Shown here: piece after piece, positions 5,983 to 6,026 of the stretch
Position numbering within the stretch: position 1 is the stretch's first letter
How the letters are laid out: the number at the start of each line of letters is the position of its first letter
Source of the DNA: Planctomycetota bacterium
GTDB lineage: Bacteria > Planctomycetota > Planctomycetia > Pirellulales > Lacipirellulaceae
Length of the DNA stretch: 6,026 nt
Assembly: GCA_024278035.1 (NCBI GenBank)
Contig: JAJRUA010000225.1
Span: 1 to 6,026 of the forward strand
Direction of reading: 5' to 3'
Translations under genes and position numbers: made by a program
Notes under the pieces: generated by a model
What the model saw: only the letters and a program-made list of their open reading frames with translations
What the model was told of the DNA's origin: nothing
The model's database searches: none

Positions 5983-6026
5983 AAAGTGTATCGGCAAAAG
6001 CGGAAAACAGAAAGCGGAAAGCGGCA
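5983..6026 (-). repeat. heptanucleotide tandem repeat upstream of the CvpA gene, cut by the window edge
   Basis: On the plus strand AAAGCGG lies at 5997-6003, 6011-6017 and 6018-6024, with the diverged unit AAAACAG at 6004-6010, all in exact seven-base register. AAAGTGT at 5983-5989 and ATCGGCA at 5990-5996 continue the register in a more decayed form. The last two bases before the edge (CA) do not continue the unit exactly. On the cvpA strand the unit reads CCGCTTT. The block starts 70 bases before the cvpA start codon and may overlap its promoter or leader. Confidence 0.65.

Noticed and set aside
5914..5997. Extension of the CvpA protein to an ATG at 5997
   Set aside because: The extra 28 residues are polar and basic with no family match, and the frame there overlaps the repeat-bearing upstream region.

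Overview
The window looks like ordinary chromosomal DNA from a planctomycete, most likely of the Pirellulales type. This is inferred from gene content and style: an HTTM-domain membrane protein, a stand-alone Hanks-type kinase with altered motifs, GTG starts on asd and truA, little use of Shine-Dalgarno sites, and short AT/GC-mixed intergenic repeats. No rRNA or other marker gene confirms the assignment. No tRNA, rRNA, insertion sequence, integrase, CRISPR array or prophage gene was seen.

Layout: (1) 1-891 (+) is the 3' part of an HTTM-domain multipass membrane protein whose start lies off the left edge. (2) 892-1133 is a spacer with a perfect 17-bp inverted repeat at 918-975 and a possible weak promoter before asd. 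(3) 1134-2144 (+) is asd, aspartate-semialdehyde dehydrogenase, starting at an internal GTG with a good ribosome-binding site. (4) 2184-2960 (+) is truA, tRNA pseudouridine synthase A. (5) 3055-3960 (+) is a soluble serine/threonine kinase with a degenerate glycine loop and DFT in place of DFG. (6) 4015-5004 (+) is accA, the carboxyltransferase alpha subunit of acetyl-CoA carboxylase. (7) 5170-5913 (-) is a CvpA-family membrane protein, convergent with accA, with a Pro/Gln/Trp-rich tail.

asd, truA, the kinase gene and accA run in the same direction with gaps of 39, 94 and 54 bases, so they could form one transcription unit linking amino-acid biosynthesis, tRNA modification and fatty-acid synthesis with a signalling kinase. 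A functional link is only inference, and the products do not form one known pathway.

The most notable non-coding structure is a set of imperfect seven-base tandem repeats, of different sequence, in three of the spacers: asd-truA, kinase-accA and upstream of cvpA. In the asd-truA spacer, a strong AAGGAG lies 35 bases before the truA start. Removing the four seven-base units between them would restore a seven-base spacing, which suggests that repeat growth pushed the ribosome-binding site away. I did not find a clearly new multi-gene system. The heptad repeats and the atypical kinase are the items most worth following up.
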